From assembly GCA_032622095.1 (NCBI GenBank), contig CP136062.1, positions 164,232,875 through 164,296,874 on the forward strand: a stretch of 64,000 nucleotides of DNA. The letters are read 5' to 3'. Below are positions 36,189-47,682 of the stretch, one piece after another. Source of the stretch: Siphonodentalium dalli. Taxonomy: Eukaryota; Mollusca; Scaphopoda; Gadilida; Siphonodentaliidae. Below the pieces are notes generated by a model, which made no database searches, was not told the origin of the DNA, and worked only from the letters and a program-made list of their open reading frames with translations. Every line of letters begins with the position of its first letter. Position 1 is the stretch's first letter. Made by a program: the position numbers and the translations under genes.

Positions 36189-36578
36189 TACAAATAATTA
36201 CACAATAATAATTGTAGAATCGTAGTGACAGAAATAATTGTGTGAACATCTCAGAATAGATCCCCCAAGTCTCATCGCTAGGAATTTCCGGCCCAGGGTG
36301 ACTAAACAAGGGAAGCAAACCCACCTCTGTGGGTATAAGTCATCCCCGATCACACATGTATTGCCAACACCATACCGAACAACATACAAATAATTACACA
36401 ATAATAATTGTGGAATCGTAGTGACAGCAATAAAATTGTGAACATCTCAGAATAGACCCCCAAGTCTCATCGCAAGGAATTTCCGGCCCAGGGTGACTAA
36501 AAAAGTGAAGCAAACCCACCTATGTGGGTAAGTCATCCCCGATCACACAAATATTGCCAACACCATACCCAACTACTA
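36189..36578. repeat. Tandem duplication, ~196-bp unit x2
   Basis: Both units begin 'tacaaataattacacaataa' (36189 and 36385) and contain 'ggaatttccggcccagggtg' and 'aagtcatccccgatcacaca'. They differ by a few substitutions and short indels. Confidence 0.9.
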
Positions 36579-37589
36579 TACCCCCCCCCAGAATTGAAAT
36601 ATTAGGTAATAACTAATATTACTGACACTACTTAGTTATAATGCATCAAACTCTATGAATGAGTGTATACATCAATTTCATGAGCGGGAAAAAACATTGG
36701 GAAATGGAAATATCATTGTACTGGATAATCCAACATTTAAATCAGCATATTATGTCAATAAATGTATGCATACTTGTATGTTGTCAATACAACTACATTT
36801 AACTAGTCACGTTAAAGTTCTAAAAACTTTAACAGTCAAGTGAACCATCTATAACTCTGCTCATAAATTGATTACTATAAATGGTTGATCTAAAACATTT
36901 TCAACAAATTATTTCTTGACAGAAGTGACTTCTGACAATTCATTTCAACTATAAAACGACCTTTATCGTAATTATAATGTCTTCCCAGAAGATAATTACT
37001 AAATTATTCAAATAACGTGTTATATATAACATGCAACTAATGGAACTTGAGAAAACAACCATTTAAATGTTGATATATAGAAGTCATATAGGATCTTATT
37101 TATATAGACAACGTTCGTGATGTAAAAGTTATAGCACGAAGTGGAGTTGTGTACGAAAGTAGGCTAAAGGCTCAAGTTAAAATGTCGAATTCAATATTTC
37201 GTACAAGAATTTCGAATTATTGATGTAAATTAGATTTGGAGCCGCATGTCTCGGATATCCGAATCCGATAAAATTTAAATCAAAATGGAATATCCTGATA
37301 TATAGTGCTGTCGAATATGTGATCTCTTTTAAGTGTTGAAAATGCCATAATTATAATATTTCAAAATAAAACTTATGAGTCGTTAAATTCGTGACTACAT
37401 GCACATTTATAGACATTGAGTTGTATGGTTAGTAACAGGTCTATACTCTGTATGACAATGGATATCTAACGTGTCACATGTATAAAAGACTACATAAAAG
37501 GCGCCAATGGCATAGCTTAAATCAGCTCTCCAAATAACCTGAAATGAATTCTGTCAACAAATATTTCAATATTGAAATAATGTCAAAGT
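36579..37589. other. No gene seen
   Basis: AT-rich. The frame at 36655-36843 has no recognisable features. Confidence 0.4.
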
Positions 37590-38115
37590 TGTGGCGAAAT
37601 GACATGAACATTATTTGAATGCCATGAAATCCAAAATGTTTCAAAATTTGAATGGCGTAAAAACTGCGGGAATGTTGTCATAATTGTCTGAATGGAGTCT
37701 AAATTGTCCAAATGGTATCACAATTGCCTGAATGGCGTCGAAATTTTCAGAATGGTGTCAAAATTACCCCAATGGTGTCAAATTGCCAGAGAAAGGCATC
37801 AAAGTTGCCCGAATGGCATCAAAATTGCCAGAATGGCATCAAAACTGCCCGGAGGGCGTAGATAGTCCGTAGGATATCAAATTTGCCCTGAATGGCATCA
37901 AAATTCACCGTATGTCGTCGATTTTGTCAAAAAGGCATCAAAATTGCCCGGAGGGCGTCAATAGTCCGTATGACATCAAATTTGCCCGAATGGCATCAAA
38001 ATTCACCGTATGTCGTCGATTTTGCCAAAAAAGGCATCAAAATTGCCCGGATGGCGTCAATAGTCCGTAGGACATCAAATTTGCCCGAATAGCATCAAAA
38101 TTGCCCATAGGGCGT
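37590..38115. repeat. Degenerate ~20-bp minisatellite 'aatggcatcaaaattgcccg'
   Basis: More than twenty variants of 'gaatggcatcaaaattgccc' in tandem. In the distal half they are organised into a ~90-bp higher-order unit with 'caccgtatgtcgtcgatttt' and 'ggcgtcaatagtccgta'. The 66-codon frame at 37892-38092 is a by-product. Confidence 0.9.
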
Positions 38116-39689
38116 CGTAATTGTTATATGCGTGGTTTCGAATTGACCTCAAAATGTCATCAGGCACTGAGACAATGAACTTATTCGAATCCAGCAACAA
38201 AGTCGATTCAAAGTGACAAAGTCGACTCGCTAATGTTTCCCAAGGAAGGTCGTATATATGTTCGATGGTAACCTATTCAAGACCACGTGTGGCGGCTACA
38301 AAGGCGAGAAGACCAAGTCGTTACAAAATTCGAAATATAATATAATGTATTAATTGTGCACTAAAACAAGAGGGTAAAATTATATAGCTTATTTTGACAT
38401 ATAAAAACAAATTGTTGGAAGCAAGCATATTTTATAATATATGCAAACTAAATGGTGGCAAAATAATATTTTTAAAAGTACATCTTTATGAGCGAAATCC
38501 ACATTGCATGTTGACCAATTATGTATGTGCAGTGCCAATTGTCGAAATCGCGACCAGAAATGATCATGTGAAATATAACTTGATAGTGTAAGGCCAAAGT
38601 AGCAAAGTTTATTCTGTTCTATTCTAAACATTAACTTAGAAATTTATAATTATTCGAAATGAACCGGCATCAATGGATCCATGTTTAAATATGTACACAT
38701 ACACAAACGAATGCGCAATATAACTTCAATAACATTCAGAGTAATAGTTAGGAAAGTATATGAACCATAATGTCTGGTTAGTACTAGTGTGTACAAGTGA
38801 AATTTTGTTATCATTCTGAGCATATTACACTCAATATCTGACTGACATTATTATAGATCGACATTGCACATATAAAATGCTAATATTGATCGATTGGCTA
38901 CAACCTGATGCTAAATATAAAACACATATAATATCAAGATAATGTATGCATATTCTCATTTAAAATACCAACAGAAACTGTTGCAAATGCAGTAAAATAT
39001 TATTTTTTGTGTATATCAATTAAAATATAACCATCATTTGTGGTACATATAAAGTACAAATATTGATCAATTGGAATTCACACTGCTAAATATTATACAC
39101 GTGTAATACCAACATATATAAAATACAAACAAAAACTGTCTATGCAGTAAAATAGGATTTTTGTATGTAAAATTAAAATATAGTCATCACTCGCGTTATA
39201 GACTTGATTCGAAAATGAATATCCATATATTTCATGTGTGTGTAAAATTAAATATAGCCATCACTCTCGCGGTATCAACCAGACTCGAAAATTAATACAC
39301 ATATATTGTTATATGTATGGCATATATACTTGCCGTGTATTATGTAGAACACTTCCAATGTCAATTTGTGCTAACACGTAACTAGTATGACCGTCCCAGG
39401 AGATATCAGCACTTATTTAGACATAAATATTTCTCAATACCATGCAAGGAGTCAAATTGATACGAAATATGAATACACTGTAAATGCAGTATATACACAC
39501 ACCAATATTATTTAAAAGGCACACATAAGAAGCTAATCAGTATCGTATATATATTTTGTATTACATGATTCGATATAACGAGTTACAAGCGCGACAGACA
39601 CGGCAATTTGGGTAATAATAAACATATATAATCTAAGACAATGTATTTGCACGGCTTTTAGTTTAGCCAATTAAAACAAGACAGCATAT
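38116..39689. other. No gene seen; AT-rich
   Basis: Only AT-rich DNA with short repeated phrases ('aaattaaaatatagccatca' type near 39170 and 39250). Confidence 0.4.
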
Positions 39690-39911
39690 ATATATATGTG
39701 TGTGTGTACTGCACTGGGTTCGAATTATTGGAAACAATGCAAGTCAGACGACGCGTCAAGTCCCACAGACTATGACACATTGTCAGAACAAATTTAATGT
39801 CATACAGGTATGTAGTCATATCTCTCCTCCTAAGAAGGTTGGCGGCTATAAAGCATAAAACTGTAGCACGAGCACCTCTTCCATGTCCATCGATCATAAT
39901 CATGCTCACTG
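39690..39911 (-). CDS. Possible exon resembling a receptor PTP pseudophosphatase (D2) loop
   Basis: The minus strand, after an acceptor-like 'ccaaactaacag', reads 'SMIMIDGHGRGARATVLCFI', then 'LLRRRDMTTYLYDIKFVL'. This echoes the degenerate P-loop of inactive second domains in receptor tyrosine phosphatases (V-x-D-G-x-G ... C ... L ... V-D-V-x-x-x-V), where the catalytic Cys of HCSxGxGR is lost. The later part does not follow the family well and no clear donor is visible. It may be a decayed exon or a chance resemblance. Confidence 0.3.
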
Positions 39912-42046
39912 TTAGTTTGGTAAGTTCAACTTACATGCAGGATCAATGATGTGAATCGAGATTGAATTGTATTCAAACAGTTGTGCGTCGTCAGAGGAGA
40001 TAATGTTTTGGTTGGATCACACCTCGTTTATGTGTGTCGTCTTCAAACTGGCTGAGCGTCGGGAACATGGTGGATCACATGTCTGATCAAAGCAATTAGG
40101 AATATCGCCCAGTATGTATGATTTTAGAAGTATGAATTCTAGTTGGATCCAGTGTCGAATAAACTCGATCAGATATTGTACATTAATATTTCATGATGAT
40201 AAATTTCAGTTAAAACCATGTTAAAACCATTGTAAAATAAAAAATAAAGTTATCGATACGTCGAACTGAGTTTCGATTGGTTGGTAGTAAAAGTCAATTC
40301 AAATATTAATTATTTATTGGGATACGAAGACATATAGGCGAATGCATGTTAAACAGCCAAGATCATGGCATAATTAATTTATTTGTAGAACAAATTAACG
40401 AATTCAAATATTGTTACTATTAAAAGATAGTCCACGGACTATTGACCGAGCGATCCAATGAATTAGGAAAAAAAAATTCTTAGAGTGAAGGCAAATATAG
40501 ATGATGAATAGTTACTCCAAGAAAATTCAATCTTTTAATATGTTTTACAAACATAATAAAAGTTACCGATGAATGAATCTTGCACAATCAACGCAAACTA
40601 GATTGATAATAAAGGTCAGATAATTACAGCACTCGAATAATAATAAATAACGATTGTCTTGAATTATCGACCCATATCCAATTAACAAGCAGAGAGTTGT
40701 GAGCAATATGAGAGAAACTGATGCAATGCCATGGTCTACGCTGGCCCAATATTTACTTTGTTAAATCCAGTAGCAGCATGGACCCTGGCCAGAACGGAAT
40801 CTTTAAGAAATATTGTATAGTTTTATATACCCAATATATTAATAAACCACAAATTCCTGTCAGTTGGGAAGAGATCTTATTATCACCAAGATTATCATCT
40901 TGTCCAGTGCATATAATGTGAAGTGAACAATCCCTTCATTTGCAAACGGATTACGCAAAAAATCAGGCACGTGAACAATGAATGGGTTAGCAGGACTGGG
41001 ATGGCCAAACATTCTCACATGTGCACTGGTAATGCATGTATGTCATCAATTAGTTAAATATTAAACATTGGCATTCTCCCATTCAGTAATGAAAGTATGC
41101 ACACGGTCGGGGATCTGAGCCCAGTTCTCAGACTTTTCCAATGCCATGTAAATTATGTTCAAAATCCATGTTTAAAGACAAATTATGACTACTAAAATGA
41201 TTTTAAAGGTTCAGGCTTAAAATTGGACCAATATAGACCATTAATCAAGAAACAAAGTGGGGGGCTCCTAGTTTCATTATTTACTCAATATTTTTTTCTT
41301 CTTTTATAATACGATATCATGGGGTGGTTTCCACTTCTTACCGGTAAAAGGAACAAAAATTGCACTGAAAAAAAATATTCTATCAGATCTCACATGTTTT
41401 CATTGTTGATTTAGACCTTTAATTATCCCTGTGATGCCAACATCAGCTCATTTAATTCTTCTAGTGGTTTAAATGGTATGAATGTTGAAAGATTTCTTAT
41501 AATTGTATGATGTTCATTCTCTGGATGATGGGACATACTCACCGTGGATTCTAAGACCTACCAATATAACGAAAAGCTAAGTAATTGAACATAACATGCC
41601 ATTAATAAGTATTCACCGGGGACGTGGGTCCCAAACATTAAAAAAAAAATTTCAACCTTGAATCATGGAATTATTTTAGCAACCCCCTCCCTGATATACC
41701 AAATATTGCCATGGAAAACAATGTAGTAACATGACAAAAAAATATGTGGTAACTATTTACGGAGATTGGCCGAATCATTGAAAATGTTTAGCGCCATGCA
41801 CATATTTCTCAGAATTTTATATGCAGCAATGGGGTTAAATTCAAATATATCTGATTCTCAATGTTATGACTCGTTTATATTCAATAAAATCTAAGCTACA
41901 ATACTGCAATTACAATGTTGTTATTCTACCAACTTTAGTTTACACTGTGAGAACTGATATACCCAACAATTAATAAATATCAATCAGAAGCAATCAGTAT
42001 AAATAATCACTTTAACGCTTTCGTAATCATAATGTATGTAGATGGT
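39912..42046. other. No gene seen; left flank of the palindromic element
   Basis: It contains the second copy of the 'aataaagttatcgatacgtc' repeat (40240-40570). The rest is AT-rich and non-coding by eye, apart from the short reading frame at 41984-42052 that continues the frame at 59496-59722. Confidence 0.4.
40240..40570 (+). repeat. Partial copy of the 35018-35488 segment
   Basis: It shares 'gttatcgatacgtcgaactg', 'acgaagacatataggcgaa' and 'aaaagatagtccacggacta'. It lacks ~110 bp present in the other copy. Confidence 0.85.
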
Positions 42047-42052
42047 CAGGTT
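41984..42052 (-). pseudogene. 3' remainder of the exon split by the palindromic element
   Basis: Read from the element's left edge on the minus strand, this continues the frame of 59496-59722 without a shift for about 21 more codons ('TIYIHYDYESVKVIIYTDCF') to a TGA. Continuity depends on removing the element and one copy of the 6-bp duplication. The run is short, so chance is not excluded. Confidence 0.35.
42047..42052. repeat. Left 6-bp target-site duplication (CAGGTT)
   Basis: It lies immediately outside the left AGTAGTAT end and differs by one base from CATGTT at the right end (59496-59501). Confidence 0.6.
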
Positions 42053-42779
42053 AGTAGTATAGGGGGCGCTATCGGGGCAATTCTATCGATTTTACCCCCT
42101 TTGTTTCACCTTATTGAGGGCCAATAGTAGGGGTTTATTATGGGCTCTTATTGTGTGAAAGCCCCTCCCTTTCCTTCTTAATTATTTGATAGGTAGAATG
42201 AATTAATGAAGCCCCTCCTTTTCCTTCTTAATTATTTGATAGGTTTTAATTAATTAAAGTCGCTCATTCTTAATTATATGATAGGGTGACGAAACTCCTT
42301 ATTCGAGCCAACTATGGCCACCGTAATTATTTAGCGTCACCAAGCCTCGTGAACCTGTTTGTACCTTTTGAAACAAGGGAAGCGTGCACCTGTATAGTCA
42401 CCTGGTTAGACCGCGTGCCTGACTAATTTTTAATCGTCCCGCCACAATTATTTAGCGTCACCATGCTTCTCGTGCACCTGTTGTGGACGCGCGCATACAT
42501 GGAATCGTGCACCTGGTTGGATAGTGTACCAATTATTATCACGCTCTTTACTAATTATATTCGCCCACGCCATTCTATGGTTCTATAGTTTAATCATGGT
42601 CCTTTTGTATACATATGGTCTTATGTTTTAATTGGAAACCCTCGCAATATTTCTATGGCTCTATAGTTTGATTGTGGTCCTTTTGTATACATATTTCTAA
42701 GCACCTAGTACCATGATTTTACCCACGCCGCGTGGATTGTGAGTCAGGGGTCCTCACCACTGTATAACTTATCCAAAAA

Positions 42780-43740
42780 AAATTCCACTAACAAATTAAA
42801 CCAAGACATCAATGGATAACTTTATTTGGAATGTTCTGGAAGCCAGTAACAAGGACCCCACAAAATGAGCTGTATAGAATACTATTAAATTGGATTGTTT
42901 TCCCATTTAAAATATAACTTTGTCTAGCCCTATAGTCTTACGATGGGCCCATTGTATGGTTTTAGTCGGGGGTCTTCTGTATACCTATTTCCCAGGCCCT
43001 GAAAAGCGGATGTTTTGATGGCCCAATGGCCGTTTTTATGGAGTTTAGTAATCATATCTGAAAAAGAAAATGTTTTGATGGCCCAGGAGGACCATTTTTA
43101 TGGAGTTTAGTAATCCTATTTCAGTAAACTTTCGTACCCGTAAATGCGGGTTGAATGTTAGTTTCATTTGCTGGTTGACTATTAGCTGCGTTTGATGGTT
43201 GAATATTAACTGCTATGTCTGGTTGAATATGTGAAGAAGGGCCGTTTCGATGGTCATTTTGGAGCTTATTAATTATATTTCAGTAAACGTTCGTACCCGT
43301 AATCGCTGGTTGAATGTTAGCTGTGTTTGCTGGTTGAATGTTCTCCGATGCATGCTTGGAATGTTCTGGAAGTCAGTATACAATGTCCTCACAACACGAG
43401 CGATGTAAAATACTATTATATTGGATTTTTCCCCATTCAAAATATGACTTTGTCTAGCCCTATAGTCTTACGATGGGCCCATTGTATGGTCTTATTCGAG
43501 GGTCTTATGTATACCTATTTCTCAGGTCCTGAAAAAGAGGATGTTTTGATGGCCCAAGGGCCGTTTTTATGGAGTTTAGTAATCATATTTCAGTAAACTT
43601 TCGTACCTGTAATCGCTGGTTGAATGCTAGCTACATTTGCTGGTTGACCATTAGCTGCGTTCGATGGTTGAATATTAGCAGTTTTGTCTGGTTGAATGTT
43701 AGCTGCGTTTGCTGGTTGAATGTTCCCCTCACACACATTC
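42780..43740 (+). repeat. 'ctggttgaatgttagctgcg' repeat block, left arm
   Basis: Alternating modules: 'ctggttgaatgttagctgcg', 'tttcagtaaac.ttcgtacc', 'atggcccaa.ggccgttttt' and 'tagccctatagtcttacgat'. The whole set occurs twice (about 42900-43320 and 43420-43720). The mirrored block is at 57650-58740, with one more duplication there. The 89-codon frame at 43327-43596 lies over the repeat and is not considered a gene. Confidence 0.8.
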
Positions 43741-43963
43741 ACACATGAGCAACACATGTATATGATGAATGTGTAACTGCTATAAATATTGAAATTCTCT
43801 TAAATCTCGTTTGCTTTCCAAAATGTCAATTAACAAACATAATCATACATGGGTTGTGTGTATATATGACCATTTCACTCCCGTCCAACAGCATGTTTAA
43901 ACATCATATAAAATTCGAGCCTTCCAGAGGTTAAATGAATCGCAAATCGCGCGTTCTTAGAAT

Positions 43964-44257
43964 ATGAAAACCGAGCATTCTGGAAATAATTATATTCAAA
44001 AGTTTATCTGTTTTATCAGACAACATGTCCTTTGGTAAACATCTAGCGTATATTCAATAGACGCTATTATATACAGTTGCATTTACTATATAAAGTTTAT
44101 CACAAAGAAACAGCGTGAACAGTTGGAAAATCTGCTTGCATCTAATTCATTTGAAATTTTTACTCAATGCGCGTTAATCAATTGGACAATCAATAATATA
44201 TTTGACATATGCACTCTGTGTAAACAAATTGAAGTTATCTCCACCTGTCCCGTCTGA
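43964..44257 (+). pseudogene. Arm ORF 2 (97 codons), left copy, nonsense mutation
   Basis: The frame runs from an ATG to a TGA over 98 codons including the stop. It is interrupted only by a TAA where the right copy has CAA (Gln), just after 'FIRQHVLW'. The encoded protein would be Cys- and Ile-rich with a short basic stretch ('ITKKQREQLENLL') and no recognised domain. The same frame in the other arm (57125-57419, minus) is broken by a different lesion. A frame retained in both arms apart from separate single lesions suggests a former gene. It converges with the 201-codon gene in the same arm. Confidence 0.5.
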
Positions 44258-44339
44258 CATTGTACATTCGATGCAACAATGTATGAATGAAGGTATTTAT
44301 TTGTTATTCACTTCATAAATGGTTCATATAGCGTGCTAT

Positions 44340-44900
44340 TATACTTGTGGACACGTACCTTAAAGGTACACGTCACTTTAACCTAATTCAGCATATCCAT
44401 CGATATAAATGCTCTTTATTTTCAAAATGTGTCTGAATCTCTATCGTTTACTAAAGTTATGTTTAAAATTAAGCATTTAAACCTAATGTAACTATAAATA
44501 ATAAATAAAAAACGCTCTTTATTTTCAAAATTGTCTGAATTTTGATATTGATTTTAGCAATATGCATGCTTTCATTCATATGAAATTGTTAAAATTAAGC
44601 ATTTAAACCTAATGTAACTATAAATAATAAATAAAAAACGCTCTTTATTTTCAAAATTGTCTGAATTTTTATGTTGATTTTAGCAATATGCATGCTTTCA
44701 TTCATATAAAATTGCCATAATGGACGTTAAATGACAACATCTCTTAACATATTAGCCTTAAAGTTATACGTCACGCGTACATTCGATGCACAAGTTAACA
44801 CATTACATATATGGTTGAACATATCAACCATAGTAAGCTCATTTTTTAATCAAAATGGTATTCATTTCCTATAATAGCAGACTATTATACCTTGAAGGTA
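44340..44900. repeat. Repeated 'aaaataaagagcg' and 'gtaccttaaaggtac' modules, left arm
   Basis: The complement of 'gaaaataaagagcgt' occurs at about 44410, 44515 and 44640; the last two sit in a ~125-bp tandem duplication ('gcatttaaacctaatgtaac'). Near-palindromic 'taccttaaaggtacacgtca' occurs at about 44357 and a variant at 44890. Mirror copies lie at 55985-57020. Confidence 0.8.
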
Positions 44901-45329
44901 CACCTCATTTAAATCTAATGCAGCGTGTCCATAAAATCAGACGCTCGTAGTATTGTAACCCGCGGTCGATTGTTTCGTTTCTGTTAATGATACAGTGTTA
45001 TTTACTTTAGAAAATGCGCCCTCACTCTTCACTTTGACTAATATGCAAGCATTATTTTGTATCATTTAGAATGTCAAAATCTGGTCTAAAGCAGTCGTAT
45101 TTGTTATAAATAAGGCAAATTTCCTTTCAAATTATAACATATTAAAACTATGCATAAATGTTATGTACTTGGAATATAATAGGTCTCCATGGCCTTATTT
45201 GGACATAGAATCTAACCGAGCGATGTTCATTCTCTAATCGATTACGTGTCTATAGGATATTGAGGGTAGATAAAGCCAACTAAGCGTACTAAGATCCACG
45301 TAGACAGTCTATATTGCGGCCTCATTTTA

Positions 45330-45600
45330 TGGGACCTTTGTTTCTATAAACATATAGTCTTAATTTTGGGGCCCTTTGTCATTGTATTTCAATGAACATA
45401 TAATCTTAATTTTGGGGCTCTTTGTCATTGTATTTCTATGGATCTATTGTATTAATCCTGGGACCCTTTGTCAGTGTAATTATATGGATCTGTTTTCTTA
45501 AATACGGGACCTTTTGTCTGTATATTTCTATGGATATATTGTCTGAAATACAGGGTCTTTGTCTGTGTAATTCTATGAACCTATAGTCTTACAAAACATT
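45330..45600. repeat. ~58-bp tandem repeat 'gggaccctttgtcagtgta', left arm
   Basis: Five or so diverged units of 'gggaccctttgtc..tgta(t/a)ttctatggatctattgtctta'. The mirrored array is at about 55260-55560. Confidence 0.85.
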
Positions 45601-45836
45601 TTGTTCTGTTCATAAACCACACGGTAAGCTATTTATATATATGGGATAACAAGCGATTTTATGCCTAAAGAAGTAGGAACTGAGGTTCTGTATTCTTGTC
45701 ACCAAGTATATGTAGTTAAAATACTCTAAATATCGTCTGTTATACAGAAGAACCATTGACCATGTGACAGTCTCATGTCACAAAAGACCTATTATGGGGA
45801 CACATTTCCTTCCCCCAAAAACGGTATATATAGGTG

Positions 45837-46044
45837 GGTATAAAACATTGGTCTGGAAAAGACATGGTATATGGACGTGTGTATTTACTAGATGTATTGT
45901 TTAAACGTTCATTTCATATACATGAACTCTTTATTGTTGTTCAACTTTTTAATTGGTAACCAATTATCGTATATACTTTTGTTTGGAGTGTTCATATACA
46001 TCACTATACGAAACACAGCTTCTAATAAACTAGTCGGTGGTTAA
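45837..46044 (+). pseudogene. Arm ORF 3, left copy, frameshifted
   Basis: The counterpart of the intact 69-codon frame at 54807-55016. It starts 'GIKHWSGKDMVYGRVY' and runs to 'HIHELFIVVQLFNW', then stops, because a T-run after 'gttcaac' has one more T than in the right arm. Confidence 0.35.
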
Positions 46045-46136
46045 ATCACCACAGCCAATATCCCCAATGGTAAGCTATGTTTTAGCACATGGGGTACATT
46101 CATGACTAAAGAAGAAGGAACTGAGTTAAATTATAC

Positions 46137-46142
46137 TTTATT
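46137..46142 (-). promoter_or_regulatory. Poly(A) signal AATAAA for the left 201-codon gene
   Basis: AATAAA on the minus strand, about 140 bases past the stop codon. It is conserved at the mirrored position in the right arm. Confidence 0.55.
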
Positions 46143-46279
46143 ATTTGATCACTTAACACACAGAACCGGTTTTGCGGACTCGCTCTGTGTAACCTATTTC
46201 TAGTATGTTGCAGTATGTTCAGCAAACACATGTAAGCGATGCCTACGGTTGTAAGTGGTACTCGTCAGTGATCATTGAG

Positions 46280-46885
46280 TTAGGTCTGTGGTTCAGAACC
46301 AAGCTTTTTAGTTTTCAGTGTATAATCACCATAATTCCTGATTATTCCCAAGGTCCAAATGAGTTCACTATCTAGTTCTGAAATAGTTTTAGTTGTGTTT
46401 ACAATGTAATCCAATAGTAGTTGTTCATTAAACATCTTTTCAATCGTGAAAATTTCACAAGGTTCTGGGAGAATGATGTAATTGCATATTGATGTTTCTT
46501 CTTCGAATATCCGACTTCTTTCATTGAAAAACACGTCCTTGTAAACAGAAATTCGAACAAAGTTATCTCCAACAAGTTCACGAATCCCACGTATATCGTT
46601 ATTTTTAGCAATACCTTTAATTAGCCAACAGTCAGAGAACAGTTGATCCACAATATATAGTAAGAAATCTGTTTCAAATTCTGTTCTCTCCAGCAAAGAT
46701 TCCAATCTCTCTCTACCATCAACAAAATGTCCTTCCAAAATTAACTTTATTATTAGCTTCTCTTCCCTTCGAAACCAAGTTTGCTGTAATTCATTCTTGA
46801 TTTCTTCACGTAGTGTTGATGAGTTAACTAAAGCTTTGTACACTTTCTGACGCATTTCTGCTGGTAGCATATCAATTACCTCCAT
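46280..46885 (-). CDS. Palindrome-arm 201-aa protein of unknown function, left copy
   Basis: This uninterrupted single-exon frame is by far the best coding candidate in the element. The protein is mostly charged and likely helical. Residues 1-85 alternate acidic and basic ('LREEIKNELQQTWFRREEKL'), followed by 'LLERTEFETDFLL' and a mid-part with 'NNDIRGIRELVGDNFVRI'. There is no signal peptide or membrane segment. I do not recognise a family. Compared with the right copy it differs at five bases in three codons (Tyr for Asp, Asn for Gly, Thr for Asn) and at no silent site. The ATG at 46885 is the first in frame; another Met is at codon 6. AATAAA follows the stop. The gene points outward from the element's centre. 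A 70-codon overlapping frame (46399-46611) is a shadow. Confidence 0.8.
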   Translation of the reverse strand: MEVIDMLPAEMRQKVYKALVNSSTLREEIKNELQQTWFRREEKLIIKLILEGHFVDGRERLESLLERTEFETDFLLYIVDQLFSDCWLIKGIAKNNDIRGIRELVGDNFVRISVYKDVFFNERSRIFEEETSICNYIILPEPCEIFTIEKMFNEQLLLDYIVNTTKTISELDSELIWTLGIIRNYGDYTLKTKKLGSEPQT

Positions 46886-47682
46886 AAGTCCTTACTAAAC
46901 ACTCTGTTTATTCGAGGTAATCCACTACAACACGGGGGGGGGGGTATTGATCGTGAGTTTCTCACAAAATTAGCACCAGTGTTATACAATCGGTTTGTCA
47001 TACTATACATAGCGTATGCACTCTAATGACGATCAGGGAAAAGTATTTATTTCTTATTATACTAGTTATAACAACCAATCAAAATCCGTCGTTCAATTTA
47101 ACTATACACGGACACGCGGTATGATAACAACCGTACAACAACTTGATGTATACTAGTCATATTTCATATTATTACTCTAAAATCTCCATTACATGGAGCG
47201 AAATAAAGAGCGTATATGATGTAGACTGGTGTATAAATACTTAGTGATTTCTTTTCATCAATTATATGTATTGTAACTCCTATACATATAGTCTGTTATA
47301 CAGAGTAACCATGTACCACGTGACAGTCTCACGATAGGCCTACTATGTGAAAACATATAATCGTATAATCCAAGCTCTCTGTTGACACCGAGGCGTCAAA
47401 CATTGGTGTGGAAAAGACCTACTATGTGGACGCGTGTATTTGCCTGATGTATACTGGTTCATTCATAGTATTACTCTAAAATCTCCATTACATGGAGCAA
47501 AATAAAGAGCGTATACGATGTATTCTTTTAATAAATTATATGTGTTTTGACTCCTATAGATAGTCTGTTATACAGATGAACCGTGTACCACGTGACGGTC
47601 TCGCAAAAGGTGTATACAACTTTATTCGATGTATTCTTTAATAAGTCATTTCTCTATTATTTTCGTTCATTTTAGTAGTAAT

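Noticed and set aside
46399-46611. 70-codon frame inside the 201-codon gene (also at 54240-54452).
   Set aside because: It is present in both arms only because the host gene is conserved; it overlaps in another frame and shows no independent signal.
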